In this document: piece after piece, positions 44,221-54,257 of the stretch | How positions within the stretch are numbered: the first letter of the stretch is position 1 | Layout: every line of letters starts with the position of its first letter | Origin: Rhodobacteraceae bacterium DSL-40 | GTDB lineage: Bacteria; Pseudomonadota; Alphaproteobacteria; Rhodobacterales; Rhodobacteraceae | NCBI GenBank assembly: GCA_003258405.1 | Contig: QKPN01000003.1 | Coordinates: 248,001-312,000, forward strand | Direction: 5' to 3' | Length of the DNA stretch: 64,000 bases | The notes under the pieces: generated by a model | The model's input: the letters and a program-made list of their open reading frames with translations, nothing else | Database searches by the model: none | Told to the model about the DNA's origin: nothing | Position numbers and translations under genes: made by a program

Positions 44221-44451
44221 ATGAAAAAGGCTATCATACTGTTGGGGCTCGCGACTTTTGTCACCGCAGCCTGCACCACCGACCCGCAGACCCAGCGCCA
44301 GCTCGAATGCGGCGCGGGTGTGGTCGGCGGCGCGGCCGTCGGCGGAATCCTCGGCAACCAGCTCGGCAAGGGCACGGGCCAGGATATCGCAACGGCAGTC
44401 GGCGCGGGCGCCGGAGCGGCCGCAGGCACCCGCCTGCCCTCCTGCCAGTAA
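44221..44451 (+). CDS. Small glycine-zipper outer-membrane lipoprotein
   Basis: A 76-residue lipoprotein. The signal ends with a lipobox-like VTAAC, so Cys18 is the probable lipidated residue. The rest has a glycine-zipper helix pair (GAGVVGGAAVGGILGNQLG, GAGAGAAAG), as in SlyB/osmotically induced lipoproteins. GAGAAAG precedes the ATG. It probably sits in the outer membrane; the function is unknown. Confidence 0.85.
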   Translation: MKKAIILLGLATFVTAACTTDPQTQRQLECGAGVVGGAAVGGILGNQLGKGTGQDIATAVGAGAGAAAGTRLPSCQ

Positions 44452-45009
44452 GGCACGTTCGGACCAAGGCCCTCTCAGATTGAACCGCAGTCTGAAGAGG
44501 GATCCTGGTCTGTTCAGGCACGTGGAGCGACATCCCGGGTGCGGACTGTTTCAGCCCGAACCCCTGGCGCTCTGAAGGACGGCGGCGGGAGGCCTCGCAG
44601 GCCCCGCCCCGTCCGCCGCTTGCCCGGCCGCGGAGCCGATCGGTGGCGGGGCATCCGTTTCGGCCTCGGTGACGGGACATCCCGCGCGCCGTGCGACCTT
44701 GTCCCAAAGCTCCCAGCTCACCTCCTCCACCATGCAGGAACTGCCGCGGCTGTAATGGCGCGTCTCGGCTGCGAGACGGGCGAACCCGCGGCGTACAGCG
44801 GCGAAATGCCGAGCAGCGCCTCCCCCGCGATGCGGGGGAAAGACGTATCCGACTGCACTGACCCCGCCCTTGCTGCCCGGCGGCAAGCCTCGGCTCTCCT
44901 GCGAACGGCGCCGTCAGACCGAGCGTCCCTTCAAGCATGTCGGGATGCCCCGGATTGACGGCGGTGGATCAACCGGCGGCAGTGCGTCGGGCCCTGGCGC
45001 AGGAACGGA
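44452..45009. other. Intergenic region before the efflux terminator
   Basis: About 560 bases without a convincing gene. A leftward open frame at 44551-44886 (up to 111 codons, including MVEEVSWELWDKVARRAG) could be a small gene, but no good ribosome site precedes any of its starts, and competing frames are open too. No repeats, tRNA or clear promoter were recognised. Confidence 0.4.
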
Positions 45010-45038
45010 AAACCCGCCGGTCGGGAACCGGCGGGTTT
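45010..45038. terminator. Strong terminator hairpin after the RND operon
   Basis: A perfect 12-base stem AAACCCGCCGGT/ACCGGCGGGTTT with a five-base loop. It ends T-rich on both strands and lies about 27 bases from the RND stop, so it probably stops transcription from the right. Confidence 0.88.
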
Positions 45039-45064
45039 CAGGGGATCACCGTAAAGAGCCGCCG

Positions 45065-48000
45065 TCAGGCCTGCGGCTGGCGGAAGACCCTCCGGATCGC
45101 GACATAGAAGAGCGGCACGAAGAGAATGCCGAGCACGGTCGCCGAGAGCGTCCCTCCGAGCACGCCCGAGCCGATCGCGTTGCGCCCGCCCGAGCCCGCG
45201 CCGGTCGAGAGCACCAGCGGCAGGACCCCGAGCGAGAACGCCATCGAGGTCATCAGGATCGGACGGAACCGCTGCCGCGCGGCATGGACCACCGCCTCGA
45301 GCAGCGGCTGGCCCTCCTGCTGCCGCTCGCGGGCGAATTCGACGATCAGGATCGCATTCTTGCCCGTGAGCCCGATCACCGTGAGCAGGCCCACCTGGAA
45401 GAAGACGCCGTTGTCGAAGCCGCCGAGCCAGGCGCCGATCAGCGCACCCAGAACCCCGATCGGCATCGCCAGCATGACCGCGAACGGGATCGCCCAGCTT
45501 TCATAGAGCGCGGCGAGGCAGAGGAAGACCGCCGCGAGCGAAAGCGCATAGAGCATCGGCGCCTGGTTGCCCGACTGGCGTTCCTCGAGCGAGAGCCCGG
45601 TCCAGGCGATGTCGAAGCCCGGCGGAAGCTGCCCGGCCAGACGCTCCATCTCGGCCATCGCCTGCCCGGTGGTGACGCCGGGCGCGGGCGAGCCCTGGAT
45701 CTGCATCGCCGGGATGCCGTTGTAGCGCGTGAGGCCCTGCGGCCCGAAGCGCCAGTTGCCTTGCGAGAAGTTCGAGAACGGCACCAGCTCGCCCGAGTCG
45801 TTGCGCACCCGCCACTTCTCGATATCGGACGGCACGGCGCGGGAATCCGCATCGCCCTGGACATAGACGCGCTTGATCCGGCCCCGGTCGATGAAGTCAT
45901 TCACATAGCGCCCGGCCCAGGCGGTGGAGAGCAGGTTGCCGACATCCACCGCCGTCACGCCCATGGCGCCGGCCGCGCGCCAGTCGATGTCGATGTTGAA
46001 CTGTGCGGCGTCCTCGAGGCCGTTGGGGCGTGCCGAGGAGATCAGCGGGCTCTCCGCCGCCATGCCAAGCAGCATGTTGCGCGCCTCCAGAAGCTGCTCG
46101 TGCGTCTGACCGTTGCGCGCCTGAAGGTAGAAGTCGAAACCCGACACGTTGCCGAGCTCGATCACCGAGGGCGGCACGATCGGGAAGACCATGGCGTCGC
46201 GGATGCCCATCATCGCCGGGAAGGCCCGGCCCGCGATCGCCTGCGCGCTCTGATCGGGTCGCGTGCGCTCGTCCCAGTCCTTCAGCCGGACGAAGGCGAT
46301 GCCCATGTTCTGGCCCTGGCCCGCGAAGCTGAAGCCGACGACGCCGAACATCGATGAGACGTTCTCGGATTCCTTCTCGATGAAGTAGTTCTCGACCTGC
46401 TTCACCACGTCGAGCGTCCGGTCGGCGGTGGCGCCGGTCGGGGCCTGGATCAGGGTGAAGATGATGCCCTGGTCCTCGTCGGGCAGAAAGCCCGTCGGCG
46501 TGCGCACGAACATGATGCCCATGACAACGGCCAGCGCGACGTAGACGAGGCCGGTCCGCAGCGGCCTCCGCACGATCCAGCCGACACTGCGGCCGTAGCC
46601 GTTCTGCGTGCGCTCGAACCCCTTGTTGAACCAGCCGAACGGCCCGCGCTTCGCGTGTTGGGCGTCGCGGCTGCGCAGGATTGTCGCACAGAGCGCGGGC
46701 GTGAGCGTGAGCGCCACCACGACGGAGAGGGCCATCGCCGAAACGATGGTGATCGAGAACTGCTGGTAGATCACACCGGTGGACCCGCCGAAGAACGCCA
46801 TCGGCACGAAGACGGCCGAGAGCACCAGGGCGATACCGATGAGCGCACTGGTGATCTGCCCCATCGACTTGCGCGTCGCCTCGACCGGCCCGAGCCCTTC
46901 CTCCTCCATGATGCGCTCGACGTTCTCCACAACGACGATGGCATCATCGACGAGCAGGCCGATGGCGAGCACCATGGCGAGCATGGTGAGCGTGTTGATC
47001 GAGAACCCCGCGACGGCGAGGATCCCGAACGTGCCGAGCAGCACCACAGGCACCGCAAGCGTCGGGATGAGCGTCGCTCGGATATTCTGCAGGAACAGGA
47101 ACATCACCAGGAAGACGAGCACGATCGCTTCGAAGAGGGTCTTTACCACCTCCTCGATCGAGATCGTGACGAAGGGCGTGGTATCGTAGGGGATGGTGTA
47201 GACCACGCCTTCGGGGAAGAAGCGCGAGAATTCCTCGACACGTGCTTTCACACGCTCGGCGGTATCGAGCGCATTGGCGCCCGAGGCGAGCCGGATCGCG
47301 AGACCGGCCGCCGGCTGACGCATGTAGCGCGAGATGGTGTTGTAATTCTCCGCCCCGATCTCGACGCGGGCGACATCCTTGAGCAACACGAGACCGCCGT
47401 CGGTCTCGGCGCGGAGCACGATCTGTTCGAAATCCTCCGGCGTCGAGAGCAGCGACTGCGCGGTGATCGTCGCGTTGAGCATCTGCCCCTCAAGGGTCGG
47501 CCGCTCGCCAAACGCGCCCGCCGAGATCTGGGCGTTCTCCGCCGACACGGCGTTCACCACATCCGAGGGCGTGAGCTCGAAGGCCGCGAGCTTGGAAGGA
47601 TCGAGCCAGATCCGCATCGCATATTGCGCGCCGAAGACCTGGACTTCGCCGACGCCCTCGATGCGGCTGAAATCGTCCACCATCGTGGAGTTGAGGTAGT
47701 CCGAAAGGTCCACCTGCTCCATCCGCCCGTCCTCGGAGATGAGCGCGATGACCATGAGGAAGCTCGCGGTGGATTTCTTCACCGTGATCCCCTGGCGCTG
47801 CACCGTCTCGGGCAGGAGCGCGGTCGCCTGAGAGACCTTGTTCTGCACTTGGACCTGCGCGATGTCAGGGTCCGTCCCGGTCTCGAAGGTGAGCGTGAGC
47901 TGCGACCCGCCCTGCGAGGTCGAGTTCGAATCCATGTAGCGCAACCCGTCGAGCCCGGTCATCTGCTGTTCGATGACCTGGGTGACGGTATTGGCCACCG

Positions 48001-48166
48001 TCTCGGCCGAAGCGCCGGGATAGGAGGCGCTCACGGTCACGGAGGGCGGCGCGATCTGCGGGTATTGTGAAATGGGCAGGCTGAGGATCGAGAGCAGCCC
48101 GACCCCCATGATGATGATCGAGATCACCCAGGCAAAAACCGGCCTGTCGATGAAGAAGCGTGCCAT
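45065..48166 (-). CDS. RND efflux pump inner-membrane transporter (HAE1 type)
   Basis: A 1033-residue proton-driven pump of the AcrB/MexB class. It starts [20 protein letters not shown], and has the TM4 motif [16 protein letters not shown] with the paired Asp residues of proton relay, GFLPDEDQG, and FARERQQEG near the C-terminus. Such trimers expel drugs and detergents with a periplasmic adaptor and an outer-membrane channel. The adaptor gene lies 37 bases upstream; no channel gene is in the window. Length is typical. The substrates cannot be predicted. Confidence 0.95.
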   Translation of the reverse strand: MARFFIDRPVFAWVISIIIMGVGLLSILSLPISQYPQIAPPSVTVSASYPGASAETVANTVTQVIEQQMTGLDGLRYMDSNSTSQGGSQLTLTFETGTDPDIAQVQVQNKVSQATALLPETVQRQGITVKKSTASFLMVIALISEDGRMEQVDLSDYLNSTMVDDFSRIEGVGEVQVFGAQYAMRIWLDPSKLAAFELTPSDVVNAVSAENAQISAGAFGERPTLEGQMLNATITAQSLLSTPEDFEQIVLRAETDGGLVLLKDVARVEIGAENYNTISRYMRQPAAGLAIRLASGANALDTAERVKARVEEFSRFFPEGVVYTIPYDTTPFVTISIEEVVKTLFEAIVLVFLVMFLFLQNIRATLIPTLAVPVVLLGTFGILAVAGFSINTLTMLAMVLAIGLLVDDAIVVVENVERIMEEEGLGPVEATRKSMGQITSALIGIALVLSAVFVPMAFFGGSTGVIYQQFSITIVSAMALSVVVALTLTPALCATILRSRDAQHAKRGPFGWFNKGFERTQNGYGRSVGWIVRRPLRTGLVYVALAVVMGIMFVRTPTGFLPDEDQGIIFTLIQAPTGATADRTLDVVKQVENYFIEKESENVSSMFGVVGFSFAGQGQNMGIAFVRLKDWDERTRPDQSAQAIAGRAFPAMMGIRDAMVFPIVPPSVIELGNVSGFDFYLQARNGQTHEQLLEARNMLLGMAAESPLISSARPNGLEDAAQFNIDIDWRAAGAMGVTAVDVGNLLSTAWAGRYVNDFIDRGRIKRVYVQGDADSRAVPSDIEKWRVRNDSGELVPFSNFSQGNWRFGPQGLTRYNGIPAMQIQGSPAPGVTTGQAMAEMERLAGQLPPGFDIAWTGLSLEERQSGNQAPMLYALSLAAVFLCLAALYESWAIPFAVMLAMPIGVLGALIGAWLGGFDNGVFFQVGLLTVIGLTGKNAILIVEFARERQQEGQPLLEAVVHAARQRFRPILMTSMAFSLGVLPLVLSTGAGSGGRNAIGSGVLGGTLSATVLGILFVPLFYVAIRRVFRQPQA

Positions 48167-48203
48167 GATCGGCCCTCCGGAAGTGGCAGGTCAGTCTTGC
48201 GGA

Positions 48204-49394
48204 TCAGTTCTGGGCCGCATCTGGTGCGGCCCCTTCAGCGGGCGCAGCGTCGGCCGCTTCGGCACGTTCCTCGGGCACGACGGTCGCTCCCGGGGCTGTC
48301 TTCTGGAGCCCCGCGACGATCACCCGGTCGCCGTCGGCCAGCCCGTCGCTCACGATCCAGTCGGTGCCGTGGTCGCGCACGATGGTCAGTTCGCGCGACT
48401 CGACGACATTGTCGGCGTTCACCACCATCGCGATCGGGCGGCCGCGGTTGTCCCGGCTCACCCCTTCCTGCGGCACCAGGATCACATTCTGGAGCAGCCC
48501 TTGCGGCATCTCGACCTGGACATACATCCCCGGCAGCAGCAGCCCCTCGGGATTGGGAAACTCGAGGCGCAAAAGCACCACGCCGGTCAGTTCGTCGACA
48601 TGCGGTTCCGCCGCAGTCAGCTCGCCCGTCTGTTCATAGCCCTCGCCGTCGGCGAGCGTCAGCGCAACGGTCCGGTCCGCGCCGCCCAGCTCCAGGTCAG
48701 TATGACCTCGGCGCCAGCGAATCAGCTCGGCGGCAGACTGTGTCACGTCGACATAGACCGGATCGAGCGCGCGGATGACCGCCAGCGGTTCGGCCTGGCC
48801 GGCGGTGACGAGCGCGCCCTGGGTGGTGAGCGAACGGCCGACCTTGCCGGTGAGCTGCGCGCGGATGGTGGTCCGGTCGAGATCGATCCGGGACGAAAGG
48901 AGTTGCGCCTCCGCAACCTTGAGCCCGGCTGCCGCCGCGTCACGAGCCGCGGTCGCGGAATCGACGTCCTGCTCGCTCACGACCTTGCGCCGGAGCAGGG
49001 TCTCCATGCGCGTCGCCTCCTTCTCGGCGGCCCGCAGCGTCGCCTGGGACTGAGCGACGGAGGCCTCGGCGGACGCGACCTGAGCCTCGTAGGTGGCCGA
49101 ATCAATGCGGTAGAGCGCGTCGCCCATACTGACGTCACCGCCTTCGGCGAAGAGACGCTCGTTAATGATACCACTGACCTGCGGCCGCACTTCCGCCACG
49201 CCCGAGGCCACCACGCGGCCTGGAAGCGTCGAGGTCAGTGTCACGTCCTGGCTGTGGAGCGTCACCACGGTCACCGGCATCGGTGGCGGCGCCTCGCCCC
49301 CTGACTGCTGGGCCAGTGCCGGGCGAATCCCGGCGCAGCTGAGGGCAATGGCCAGGGTAAGGCTCACGAGAGACGCTGCGCGCGCAGGCACCAT
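48204..49394 (-). CDS. RND efflux periplasmic adaptor (membrane fusion protein)
   Basis: A 396-residue AcrA/MexA-type adaptor. A signal peptide ends near PALA, then a lipoyl-like half (LPGRVVASGVAEVRPQVSG), a coiled-coil hairpin over residues about 75-135, and beta-barrel and membrane-proximal domains. The C-terminus is Ala- and Glu-rich. The ATG is supported by GGAG seven bases upstream. A Cys in the signal might make it a lipoprotein, but the lipobox is poor. It precedes the RND gene and is divergent from a TetR gene. Confidence 0.93.
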   Translation of the reverse strand: MVPARAASLVSLTLAIALSCAGIRPALAQQSGGEAPPPMPVTVVTLHSQDVTLTSTLPGRVVASGVAEVRPQVSGIINERLFAEGGDVSMGDALYRIDSATYEAQVASAEASVAQSQATLRAAEKEATRMETLLRRKVVSEQDVDSATAARDAAAAGLKVAEAQLLSSRIDLDRTTIRAQLTGKVGRSLTTQGALVTAGQAEPLAVIRALDPVYVDVTQSAAELIRWRRGHTDLELGGADRTVALTLADGEGYEQTGELTAAEPHVDELTGVVLLRLEFPNPEGLLLPGMYVQVEMPQGLLQNVILVPQEGVSRDNRGRPIAMVVNADNVVESRELTIVRDHGTDWIVSDGLADGDRVIVAGLQKTAPGATVVPEERAEAADAAPAEGAAPDAAQN

Positions 49395-49459
49395 GGGGTG
49401 TCTCCAGGACTGGGGGCCAGGATCCGGCTGGCACATGCCGACCGGACCGGCTACAAAAC

Positions 49460-49480
49460 AAAACCGATTGGTTTTATAAT
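49460..49480. promoter_or_regulatory. Operator/promoter between efflux genes and tetR
   Basis: An inverted repeat AAAACC-GATT-GGTTTT (49460-49475) overlaps a perfect rightward -10 element TATAAT (49475-49480). It is the likely site at which the TetR protein represses itself and the leftward efflux operon. Confidence 0.7.
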
Positions 49481-49545
49481 GCGGGGCAGCAAAGTTGCGC
49501 AAGGGTTTTACCACCCCGGAAACAGACAAGGATGACCGCAGAAAC

Positions 49546-50211
49546 ATGAAGGAAGACCACGGCCCTGCCGGATTCGGCTCCTGCACCCGCCGCCGCGGAC
49601 GGCCGCCGAGCCTTTGCGAAGCCGAACGCAGGGCGCTGATTCTCGATGCGGCAAGCCGTATCCTCGCGAGCGAAGGGCTGCAGGGCACGACGATGGCGGC
49701 GATCGCGCGCGAAGCCGGCATGTCGAAGCGGACGCTTTACGAGCTTTTCGAGGATCGCGATGCGCTGTTCGAGGCCTGCGTGCGGCGGACCAGGCTCCAG
49801 CTCGTCCGCCCGCTCACCGACGCCGAACGCGCCCTGCCGCTCGCCGAGCGGCTGAGGATCCTGCTCCGGCCCGGCGGCTGCCTCACGGAGCAGTCGAAGG
49901 CAATCCTGCGGGCGGTGATCGCGGAGGCCCCTGCCCACCCCGAACTGGCCCGCGGCTTCCTGCGCGAGGGACCGTACGGCGCGCGCCGGAGCCTGCGCGA
50001 GGAGCTGGACCGGGCCGTCGCGGCTGGCGAGGTCGAAATCGAGGATACGGACGCGACCGCACGCATCCTCTGCAACATGTCCTTTCAGAGCCCGGTCGAA
50101 ACGCTGGTGGACCCGGACGCCGTGCCGCCCGCACCGGAAGCGGTCGAGGCCTGCCTCGCCCGGATCATCACGATCTTCCTCCACGGGGTTGCACGGCGCG
50201 CGAAGGGCTGA
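49546..50211 (+). CDS. TetR/AcrR-family efflux repressor
   Basis: A 221-residue regulator with the helix-turn-helix TTMAAIAREAGMSKRTLYELFEDR (cited as MAAIAREAGMSKRTLYELF) at residues about 48-66, and an AefR/AcrR-like C-terminal domain. The ATG at MKEDHGPAG is chosen as the simplest start; a TTG 17 codons earlier would run into the promoter. It is divergent from the adaptor-RND operon and should be its local repressor. The inducing compound is unknown. Confidence 0.88.
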   Translation: MKEDHGPAGFGSCTRRRGRPPSLCEAERRALILDAASRILASEGLQGTTMAAIAREAGMSKRTLYELFEDRDALFEACVRRTRLQLVRPLTDAERALPLAERLRILLRPGGCLTEQSKAILRAVIAEAPAHPELARGFLREGPYGARRSLREELDRAVAAGEVEIEDTDATARILCNMSFQSPVETLVDPDAVPPAPEAVEACLARIITIFLHGVARRAKG

Positions 50212-50437
50212 CGCCACCAGGGGCGCGCGCTTCACCGAATAAGTTGGAGGCGCACCGCGCCAAAGGCGCGAAACACGCCAGGCCGGTCGAGAGCCTCCAC
50301 GGGGCCACATCCCCGCCCCTCAGGCCACCCTGCCGATGCGGCACACGATCGGACAGCCGCCCCCTGCCTATCGCCGCGCCATGATGGGCAAGATTATTTT
50401 CCACGCATCCGGCGGGGTTCATGGGCCGATGCCCCCG

Positions 50438-51850
50438 TCAGTTCTCGGCCCAAGGGCCGTGGAAGGCGCCTTCCGCGTCGATCCGCTCGAAGCCATGGCG
50501 GCCGAAGAAATCGCGCTGGCCCTGGATCATGTTGGCGGTGCCGCGCGCCGTGCGCATCGCGTCGAAATAGGCCAGCGCCGCAGCCAGCGCCGGTACCGGG
50601 TGCCCCGCCAGCGCCGCCGCCGCAACCACCCGGCGCAGCGCCCCGTGGCTCGCCTCGAGCTTGGCCGCGAAGGCAGGTGCGAACATGAGGTTGGTGTCCG
50701 GCGAGCCGGCCAGCGCCTCGGCCATGTCGCTCAGCATGTCAGAGCGGATGATGCAGCCCGCACGCCAGACCTTCGCCACCTCCGGCAGAGGCACTTTCCA
50801 GCCGAAATTCCGCGAGGCCTCCGAAAGCAGCCCGAAGCCCTGCGCATAGCAGGCGATCTTGCCCGCGAGCAGCGCGGTCTCGAGATCGGCCTCCATGCCG
50901 TCGGCCCCGGCAAGCGGCGCAGGCGCAGGCCCGAACACCGCCTCGCCCGCCTTGCGCTCGTCGAGGCGGGCCGACAGGTTGCGCGCCGCCACCGCCGCCT
51001 CGATCGCGGTCGCGGGCGCGCCGAGATGCAGCGCCTCGATCGCGGTCCAGCGCCCGGTGCCTTTCTGACCCGCCCGGTCAAGGATCACGTCGAGCACCGG
51101 CTTGCCGGTTTTCGGGTCCGTGGTTCGCGCCACCTCGGCCGAGATCTCGATGAGATAGGAGGCGAGCGGCCCCTCGTTCCAGCGCGCGAAGACATCGCCG
51201 ATCGCATCGGGCGCAAGCCGGAGCCCGTCGCGCATCATGCCGTAGACCTCGGCGATCATCTGCATGTCGGCGTATTCGATGCCGTTGTGTACCGTCTTGA
51301 CGAAATGCCCTGCGCCGTCCGGACCCATCCAGGTGGCGCAGGGCGTCTCCTCGTATTTCGCGGCGATGGCCTCGAGAACAGGGGCAACCCGCTCCCAGCC
51401 CGCCTTCTCGCCGCCGCCCATGATCGAGGGCCCGTGCCGCGCGCCCTCCTCGCCGCCCGAGACGCCGATGCCGAGATAGGGCTGCCCGGCGGCGCGGGCC
51501 ACTTCAGCCCGGCGCATCGTGTCGTGGAAATCGGCATTGCCCGCGTCGATGACGAGATCCTGCACGTCGAGCACGGGGCGGAGCTTTTCGATCATGTCAT
51601 CGACCGGCGCGCCCGCGGGCACCATGAGGATGATCGCGCGGGGCGGCCGGATCGCATCGCGCAGCGCCTCGAGGCTGTGGCAAGGCACGACCCGCTCCGC
51701 AAGCGCACCGGCGCCTGCGGCGAACTTGTCGGTGACGGAGGTGGTGCGGTTGAAGACCGCCACGGTGAAGCCCTTCTCCGCGATGTTGAGCGCCAGCGCC
51801 GCACCCATCGTGCCCAGCCCGATCAGTCCGATTTCTGCCTGTTCTGCCAT
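50438..51850 (-). CDS. gnd: 6-phosphogluconate dehydrogenase, decarboxylating
   Basis: A 470-residue NADP+ enzyme of the oxidative pentose phosphate pathway that makes ribulose-5-phosphate and NADPH. The dinucleotide motif GLGTMGAALA is at residues 11-20, the signature VKTVHNGIEYADMQ (catalytic Lys and His) near 180-193, and a C-terminal domain with RGTANMIQGQRDFFG. It is a single gene; a double palindromic operator candidate lies about 205-240 bases upstream of its start. Confidence 0.96.
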   Translation of the reverse strand: MAEQAEIGLIGLGTMGAALALNIAEKGFTVAVFNRTTSVTDKFAAGAGALAERVVPCHSLEALRDAIRPPRAIILMVPAGAPVDDMIEKLRPVLDVQDLVIDAGNADFHDTMRRAEVARAAGQPYLGIGVSGGEEGARHGPSIMGGGEKAGWERVAPVLEAIAAKYEETPCATWMGPDGAGHFVKTVHNGIEYADMQMIAEVYGMMRDGLRLAPDAIGDVFARWNEGPLASYLIEISAEVARTTDPKTGKPVLDVILDRAGQKGTGRWTAIEALHLGAPATAIEAAVAARNLSARLDERKAGEAVFGPAPAPLAGADGMEADLETALLAGKIACYAQGFGLLSEASRNFGWKVPLPEVAKVWRAGCIIRSDMLSDMAEALAGSPDTNLMFAPAFAAKLEASHGALRRVVAAAALAGHPVPALAAALAYFDAMRTARGTANMIQGQRDFFGRHGFERIDAEGAFHGPWAEN

Positions 51851-51999
51851 CTCGTCGCCTCCGTGCTGTCAACGCATGCCCGTGGCGGAACAGTCCTTCC
51901 GCCATCTTGTTTCTGCAAGGCTTAGACCCATCCCTTGCGCCGCAAAAGCCGCAAGGCGCGTCCTTCCCGAGCCTGTGACCGGTCAGGGAAAGCCAAGAG

Positions 52000-52025
52000 G
52001 CCGGGCGCTTCAAGGAACGCCCGGC
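52000..52025 (-). terminator. Hairpin between gnd and the BCCT gene
   Basis: Perfect arms GCCGGGCG/CGCCCGGC enclose a ten-base loop. On the plus strand it is followed by a T-rich stretch (TCTTCTTTTTC). It could end leftward BCCT transcripts, although the T-run is on the other side. Confidence 0.5.
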
Positions 52026-52054
52026 GAAATCTTCTTTTTCAGGGATGACTTTGG

Positions 52055-52092
52055 ATTTTCACGGTGAAAGATCGTGCTTTCACCGTGAAAAT
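52055..52092. promoter_or_regulatory. Double palindromic operator candidate (2 x TTTCAC-N-GTGAAA)
   Basis: Two 13-base palindromes, TTTCACGGTGAAA and TTTCACCGTGAAA, are separated by eight bases and together form a perfect 16-base inverted repeat with a six-base loop. Their centres are 21 bases apart, two helical turns, suited to cooperative dimers. They lie upstream of gnd and just past the BCCT stop. The same motif recurs at 13128-13154. Confidence 0.6.
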
Positions 52093-52105
52093 TCCGCGCC
52101 TCAGG

Positions 52106-53725
52106 TCACTTCACCGTCTCGGTACGGAGCCCCTTCCAGATGCAGTAGCACATCGTCACGCAGATGATCGCGAAGGGAAACCCGGTAGCGATGGCGAGCG
52201 CCTGCAACGAGGCGAGCCCGCCCCCGAGCAGCAGTGCGATGGCAACGAGCCCCTCCAGCGAGGCCCAGAACACCCGCTGCGGCACCGGCGCATCGACCTT
52301 GCCTCCGGCGCAGATCGTGTCGACGACCAGAGAACCCGAGTCCGAGGAGGTCACGAAGAAGACGAGGACAAGGATGATGCCGACCACCGAGGTGAAAGCG
52401 CTCAACGGCAACTCCGAGAGCATCGCGAAGAGCGAGAGCTCCGGCCTCCAGTCGGTGATGGTCTGCTGCACCCCGGTGTAGCCGTCGCTCACAAGCTGAT
52501 CGATTGCCGTGCCGCCGAACACCGCCATCCAGCTCATGCAGGCCAGCGTCGGGATCAGCAGCACACACGTGATGAACTCCCGCACCGTCCGGCCGCGAGA
52601 GACACGCGCGATGAACATTCCGACGAAGGGCGACCAGGAGATCCACCAGGCCCAGTAGAAGGTTGTCCAGCCGTGGAAGAAGCCATCGTCCGTGCGCCCG
52701 ACCCAGTTCGAGAACGCGGGCAGCTCCTTCACATAGGTGATCGCGCCCCCGAAGAACGAGGAGAGCACCGCGAGGGGTGAACCGAGCGCGAAGACGAAGA
52801 CGAAGAGCGCCAGTGCAAGCAGCATGTTGGCTTCTGAAAGCACCTTCACGCCGCCATCGAGCCCGCGCACGACGGAGATGATCGCGGCGCCCGTCACCAC
52901 GATGATGATGACGATCTCGAGCGTCGCCGAGGGCTCGAGGCCGAAGAGCCGCTCGAGCCCCGCCGCCGCCTGCGTCGCGCCGAACCCGAGCGAGGTGGCA
53001 AGGCCCGCGAGCGTCGCGATGGCCGCGAGCGTGTCGATCAGGTGCCCCGGCCAACCCCAGACCCGCTCGCCGAGGATGGGATAGAAGGCCGATCGGACGG
53101 TCAGCGGAAGCCCCTTGTTGTAGCAGAAGATCGCGAGCGCCAGCGAAACGACGGCATAGACGGCCCAAGGGTGCAGCCCCCAATGGAAGATCGTCGCCGC
53201 GATCCCGAGCTCCACCGCCTGCTTTACTGCCGCCGGGTCGCGCAGATTGCCATCGGCATCGAACACCCCCTGTTGGCCGAGCGGCGCACTCAGGGTGTGG
53301 TTCATCGGCTCGAGCACGCCATAGAAGACGAGGCCGATCCCCATACCGGCTGCGAACAGCATGGCGAACCAGCTCGGATACGAATACTCCGGTTCGGCAT
53401 CCTGTCCGCCAATCCTGATCCGCCCGAGCGGCGAGATGATCAGATAGAAGCAGAACAGCACGAAGATGTTCATCGAGATGGCGAAGACCCAGTCGAACTG
53501 CGACGTGAGCCAGGGCCGAAGCGCCCCGAAGATACTTGCTGAAGTCTCGTCGAAGATCAGGCAGAAAAACACCAGCCCGATCACCGACAGGCCGGTAATG
53601 AGAAAGACAGGATTGTGAATATCGATCCCGAACGGGCCGATCGAAACCTCGATATTATCCTGTCCGATTTCGTACTCGGTCTCGATCAAATTCGGCACGT
53701 TGCCGGTATCGGTGCTTTCACTCAT
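52106..53725 (-). CDS. BCCT-family betaine-type transporter
   Basis: A 539-residue secondary transporter with twelve predicted helices. The substrate-type motif GMGIGLVFYG (near residue 105) is the Na+-coupled BetP type rather than the GIDLMFF of proton-coupled choline carriers. The aromatic box WTTFYWAWWISWSPFVGMF is intact near 330. Glycine betaine or a related osmolyte is the likely cargo. The start MSESTDTG follows GAGGGAG. It has an extended acidic N-terminus. Confidence 0.93.
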   Translation of the reverse strand: MSESTDTGNVPNLIETEYEIGQDNIEVSIGPFGIDIHNPVFLITGLSVIGLVFFCLIFDETSASIFGALRPWLTSQFDWVFAISMNIFVLFCFYLIISPLGRIRIGGQDAEPEYSYPSWFAMLFAAGMGIGLVFYGVLEPMNHTLSAPLGQQGVFDADGNLRDPAAVKQAVELGIAATIFHWGLHPWAVYAVVSLALAIFCYNKGLPLTVRSAFYPILGERVWGWPGHLIDTLAAIATLAGLATSLGFGATQAAAGLERLFGLEPSATLEIVIIIVVTGAAIISVVRGLDGGVKVLSEANMLLALALFVFVFALGSPLAVLSSFFGGAITYVKELPAFSNWVGRTDDGFFHGWTTFYWAWWISWSPFVGMFIARVSRGRTVREFITCVLLIPTLACMSWMAVFGGTAIDQLVSDGYTGVQQTITDWRPELSLFAMLSELPLSAFTSVVGIILVLVFFVTSSDSGSLVVDTICAGGKVDAPVPQRVFWASLEGLVAIALLLGGGLASLQALAIATGFPFAIICVTMCYCIWKGLRTETVK

Positions 53726-54029
53726 GCTGAACTCCCTCTCCGCTGCCGCATCGCCTACCGTAACAGGCCATGTCTGAGCGTCAACGCCCCCTGAGACGGG
53801 GTCGGGCGCACCGGGAAAAGCGGCGTGGTCACCGAAATCTGCCCGCGGGACGGCATGACCTGCCGGCAAGGCAAGGCTCGGACCGGCTCCGGGCGGCGGG
53901 GTGTTCGCGATGTTTTCGGGAGAGCGGGGGAACCGGCGCTCTGGCTGTCCCCCTTCTGGGTGCCCGGCGCGGGCGAGGCGCCCGCGAACCGGTCGTTGGT
54001 GAACCCGGCCTGGGCCGGACCCTCCGATG
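53726..54029. other. Intergenic region, BCCT gene to small orphan
   Basis: About 300 bases, presumably the BCCT promoter. Rightward open frames across it lack ribosome sites and look like non-coding GC-rich frames. No symmetric operator stands out. Confidence 0.4.
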
Positions 54030-54257
54030 TCAGGACGCTGCGAGATACCGCTGCAGCACCGCCCTTACGCGCGGATCGCGCGCGAGCTTTTCGGGCTGCC
54101 AGAGACGGAGCGCCTCACGAGACGTGAGTTTTTCCCCTATCGCCTCGTGGAGAACGTCGGTCAGGCACGGACCTTCCATCGGATCCATGCCCCGTGCCAC
54201 GAGACGCTCGTTGATGCGGGCATCCGTTGCACAGACGACGATAGCACGTTCATTCAT
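54030..54257 (-). CDS. Small uncharacterised soluble protein
   Basis: A 75-residue protein starting MNERAIVVCATDARINERLV. An unusually good GGGGAGGA lies six bases before the ATG. It has an alternating charged, helical composition and no membrane segment or known motif. It stands isolated between the BCCT gene and a long empty region, and runs towards the BCCT gene. Confidence 0.6.
   Translation of the reverse strand: MNERAIVVCATDARINERLVARGMDPMEGPCLTDVLHEAIGEKLTSREALRLWQPEKLARDPRVRAVLQRYLAAS

Noticed and set aside
44551-44886. Leftward 111-codon frame as a confident gene
   Set aside because: No start with a good ribosome site and no recognised family; kept only as a possibility in the intergenic entry.
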